Position numbers and translations under genes: made by a program. From NCBI RefSeq assembly GCF_963675065.1, contig NZ_OY775905.1, positions 942,501 through 1,006,500 of the forward strand: DNA of 64,000 bases. The letters are read 5' to 3'. Below the pieces are notes generated by a model, which ran no database searches, was not told where the DNA came from, and saw only the letters and a program-made list of their open reading frames with translations. The DNA comes from an uncultured Draconibacterium sp. (GTDB lineage: Bacteria > Bacteroidota > Bacteroidia > Bacteroidales > Prolixibacteraceae). Each line of letters starts with the position of its first letter. Position 1 is the first letter of the stretch. Below are positions 61,543 through 64,000 of this stretch, piece by piece.

Positions 61543-62511
61543 ATGAGGCATTTTCCGCGTTTCGTAAGTAAAAAACTGAGCCCGCTGTTTTCAACCCGAA
61601 AACTTTTGGCAGCGAAATCGCCGCTGTTTTTGCCATTTTACCACACCGTTAGCAACGAGCCTTTACCACACCTCTTAAATTACCCGGTAATTAACGAGAA
61701 ACAATTTAAGCAGGAAATCGATTTCTATTTGAAGTTTTTTAATCCTGTTTCACTGGAAGAGCTGATGAAGTCACCCAAACCAGGCAGCTTTCATTTGACT
61801 TTTGATGACGGGCTGAAAGAGTGTGCCGAAATAATTGCACCTATTCTTTTACAAAAAGGAATACCGGCTACTTTTTTTGTGAATAGCGGTTTTATCGACA
61901 ACAAAGAACTTTTTCATCGGTACAAAGCCAGTTTAATTGCCAACGAAATGCGCACTCAACCCGATGCCGAGGTGGAAATTTACCTGCACGAAAACAGGAT
62001 TCCGTTAAAGGAAATCTTGCAAACTCCATTCTCAAAGCGAGAAATACTCGATCATGCAGCAGAGTTACTTGAAATTGATTTTCAGTCGTTTCTGGAAATA
62101 CAAAAACCTTACATGACGACGTCCCAGATTAAAGACTTGCACAACAAAGGTTTTTCCATTGGAGGGCACAGTCATAAACACCCCGAGTTCTGGAAGATTT
62201 CGCAGAAAAAACAACTAAAGCAGGTCAAAAAAAGCATGAAGTGGGTGGAAGAGAATATCAATCCAAAAGTGAAAGCATTTGCATTTCCTTATACCGATAA
62301 TGGCGTTTCCGGAAAAATGATAAAAAAAATACACGACAAGGGATTCTGCGATATTAGTTTTGGGACGGCCGGCGTTAAATACGACGAAATCTCCAGCCAT
62401 TTTCAACGCTACCCGGCCGAACAAAATGGTGATTTTGAATTGAATGTAAAAGCAGAATTTCTTTACTTTAAACTGCGTAAAACAATTGGCAAAGCAACAG
62501 TAAAACATTGA
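61543..62511 (+). CDS. NodB-family polysaccharide deacetylase
   Basis: About 322 residues from ATG 61543 (a TTG two codons upstream, at 61537, directly after the previous stop, is an alternative). The NodB domain shows LTFDDGLKECAEI and the metal His pair in GGHSHKHPEF. No clear signal peptide. Its end overlaps the next gene start by 4 bases. Confidence 0.88.
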   Translation: MRHFPRFVSKKLSPLFSTRKLLAAKSPLFLPFYHTVSNEPLPHLLNYPVINEKQFKQEIDFYLKFFNPVSLEELMKSPKPGSFHLTFDDGLKECAEIIAPILLQKGIPATFFVNSGFIDNKELFHRYKASLIANEMRTQPDAEVEIYLHENRIPLKEILQTPFSKREILDHAAELLEIDFQSFLEIQKPYMTTSQIKDLHNKGFSIGGHSHKHPEFWKISQKKQLKQVKKSMKWVEENINPKVKAFAFPYTDNGVSGKMIKKIHDKGFCDISFGTAGVKYDEISSHFQRYPAEQNGDFELNVKAEFLYFKLRKTIGKATVKH

Positions 62512-63593
62512 CTTTACAGGTAAAAAAAATACGACAAAGCGAGTTGGAAAACTTTGTAAACAGCAAAGAGTTTCAGAATTATGAAGTGGTTCCCATCTCT
62601 CCGATTCGCGCCCGGTCGTATCTTAATAATCCTCATGCACTACCCGATGACATTGTACTTTATCTTGGCTTTATAAATAATAAACTGGTGGCTTTCCGCA
62701 GCCTGTTTGCCGACACGTTAAATTCCAATGGTCAGCAAATTCGTTTTGCTTGGTGTAGCGGCAACTGGGTGCACCCTCAACACCGCCGCTTAGGTTATTC
62801 GGAACAACTTTTACACGAAGCATACAACGACTGGCACAAAAAACTGGCATTCACCAATTATGCCCCAAATTCGGAAAAGCTGTATTTAAAAACAGGCCTC
62901 TTTCAAACGATTCATCAATTTGAAGGAGTACGTGTTTATTTGCTTGCAAAAACAGCCAAACTTTTTCAAGCCAGAATTAATCCTGTTACTGCAGTTCTAT
63001 TCAAAATCACCGATTTTCTTATTGCGCTTCTGGTTCATTTGACTGGTGCTTTTTATAATCCAAAATCAAGTTCTATGGTTTCCTTTTCAGAATCAGAAAA
63101 ACCGGATGAAAATTGCTTTCAGTTCATAAAATACAATCCGGTTAACAGTGTTTTTAACCGCGAAGAAACTGAGTTAAAGTGGATTTTTGAGCATCCCTGG
63201 TTGTCAGAACACAATAATTTTGAAGCCTCCCGCTACCCATTTTCATCTTTCTCACGAGACTTTTACTACAGAACAATAAAAGTAAAACGAGACAATAAAC
63301 TGCTGGGCTTTTTTATTTTCTCAGTACGCGAAGGCCATTTAAAAACACTGTATTTTAATCTTGCCGAAGATTGTACAAAAGAAATTGCCACCTTTTTAAA
63401 AAAATATTGCCTAAGCAACAAAATTGAGTACGCAACTATTTATAAAAACGATCTGGCAGACCAGCTTTTAAGCAGAAAATTCCCATTTTTGTACGCGAAA
63501 AGATACGGGCAAAAAATATACAGTACTTTTCAGGTATCAAATAAAGAGCAACTAACATTTCAGGACGGTGACGGAGATGTCTTCTTCACCTAA
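62508..63593 (+). CDS. GNAT-domain protein
   Basis: 361 residues, starting at TTG 62508, which overlaps the stop of the previous gene (TTGA). Residues ~1-150 hold a GNAT acetyltransferase with a clear acetyl-CoA strand NWVHPQHRRLGYSEQLLHE; the rest shows a second GNAT-like half without a motif I can name. It is the fourth gene of the envelope-like cluster. Confidence 0.75.
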   Translation: MTLQVKKIRQSELENFVNSKEFQNYEVVPISPIRARSYLNNPHALPDDIVLYLGFINNKLVAFRSLFADTLNSNGQQIRFAWCSGNWVHPQHRRLGYSEQLLHEAYNDWHKKLAFTNYAPNSEKLYLKTGLFQTIHQFEGVRVYLLAKTAKLFQARINPVTAVLFKITDFLIALLVHLTGAFYNPKSSSMVSFSESEKPDENCFQFIKYNPVNSVFNREETELKWIFEHPWLSEHNNFEASRYPFSSFSRDFYYRTIKVKRDNKLLGFFIFSVREGHLKTLYFNLAEDCTKEIATFLKKYCLSNKIEYATIYKNDLADQLLSRKFPFLYAKRYGQKIYSTFQVSNKEQLTFQDGDGDVFFT

Positions 63594-63604
63594 AAATATT
63601 AAAT

Positions 63605-64000
63605 ATGGACATTCGAGTTTTAGGCCACAACCACTCCATTTTAGATCAATATCTGGCAGAGATCCGCGATACAGGAATTCAAACCGACCCACTTCGTTTT
63701 CGTGATAACCTTAACCGAATTGGTGAAATTTTTGCTTACGAGATAAGCAAAGAAATGCATTTTGAAATTACCGATGTTACAACTCCACTGGGAGTTGCAA
63801 AAGTTCCCAAATTATGCCAACAACCGGTTTTAGCAACTATTTTACGCGCGGGGTTAGCCATGCATAACGGATTGCTGCGTATTTTCGACCGGGCAGAAAA
63901 CTGTTTTATATCCGCCTTTCGGAAATATACTGAAGGAGGCGAATTCGAAATTGAATTTGAATACATGGCCTCTCCTTCGCTTGATGATAAAGTGGTTATA
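63605..64000 (+). CDS. upp: Uracil phosphoribosyltransferase, N-terminal part
   Basis: 132 residues are visible; the end is outside the window. It turns uracil and PRPP into UMP. ILRAGLAMHNGLLRIFDRA and FRDNLNRIGEIFAYEISKE fit the family. The nucleotide-binding C-terminal loop lies beyond the edge. 11 bp after the GNAT gene, so probably on the same transcript. Confidence 0.92.
   Translation, partial: MDIRVLGHNHSILDQYLAEIRDTGIQTDPLRFRDNLNRIGEIFAYEISKEMHFEITDVTTPLGVAKVPKLCQQPVLATILRAGLAMHNGLLRIFDRAENCFISAFRKYTEGGEFEIEFEYMASPSLDDKVVI

Overview
This 64 kb window is a chromosomal segment of a member of the Bacteroidota. Supporting signs are the Bacteroidota promoter type (TTTG, about 19 bp, TAnnTTTG; the clearest copy is upstream of tRNA-Glu), generally weak Shine-Dalgarno sequences, and Bacteroidota-typical families such as DUF4783, the Rieske-like lipoprotein, the long KamA protein and the DapL lysine route. 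The GH9 cellulase, two-component-regulator propeller and secreted sugar-related proteins suit a polysaccharide-degrading marine or gut lineage. Marinilabiliales/Prolixibacteraceae is my guess, not something the sequence proves. Most of the window is ordinary core genome with short intergenic gaps.

Layout. 1-4.8 kb: a truncated membrane sensor kinase and rlmH (minus), then DUF4783 and YihY (plus). 4.8-10.4 kb, minus: two tandem rhomboid proteases, mutL, a small membrane protein, an iron-type alcohol dehydrogenase and an ABM-domain enzyme. 10.5-12.9 kb, plus: an ECF sigma factor, its probable anti-sigma factor and a repeat-rich secreted protein. 12.9-18.8 kb, minus: an MscS channel, a RimK/aspartoacylase/retropepsin/GNAT-nitrilase cluster and CorA. 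19.2-21.5 kb, minus: der and era. Next come a KamA-family radical SAM enzyme, a secreted NodB-type deacetylase, dapF, an IS200/RAYT-like transposase gene with palindromes, dapL, an aminotransferase and alanine dehydrogenase. 30.4-34.4 kb, plus: a potassium channel, thyA, dihydrofolate reductase and an M14 peptidase. 34.4-38.7 kb, minus: pyrophosphatase, a Tat-exported aldo/keto reductase and a GH9 cellulase.

The accessory part is 38.7-43.5 kb. It holds a gene remnant with its terminator, an orphan hypothetical gene with a weak nuclease-like pattern, several palindromic repeat families, a sugar-related secreted protein and a propeller lipoprotein. The propeller gene is bracketed by 270-bp direct repeats; one of them carries a diverged piece of the comM 3' end. 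From 43.3 kb the core resumes: comM, DUF58, trxA, dnaE, a HIT protein, greA, a Rieske-like lipoprotein, ahcY, recQ, tatC, lptB, tRNA-Glu and rpsT. The window closes with radC, whose 5' end is exactly duplicated in tandem, then an envelope or sugar-modification gene cluster and the start of upp.

The most interesting items are the diverged comM fragment and the segment it brackets, the radC tandem duplication that creates a 20-codon leader ORF, a hairpin repeat family whose copies differ by compensatory changes, the RimK neighbourhood as a possible tag-and-trim module, and a DapF with Ser in place of the first catalytic Cys beside DapL. I saw no CRISPR array, prophage, rRNA or complete restriction or toxin system.
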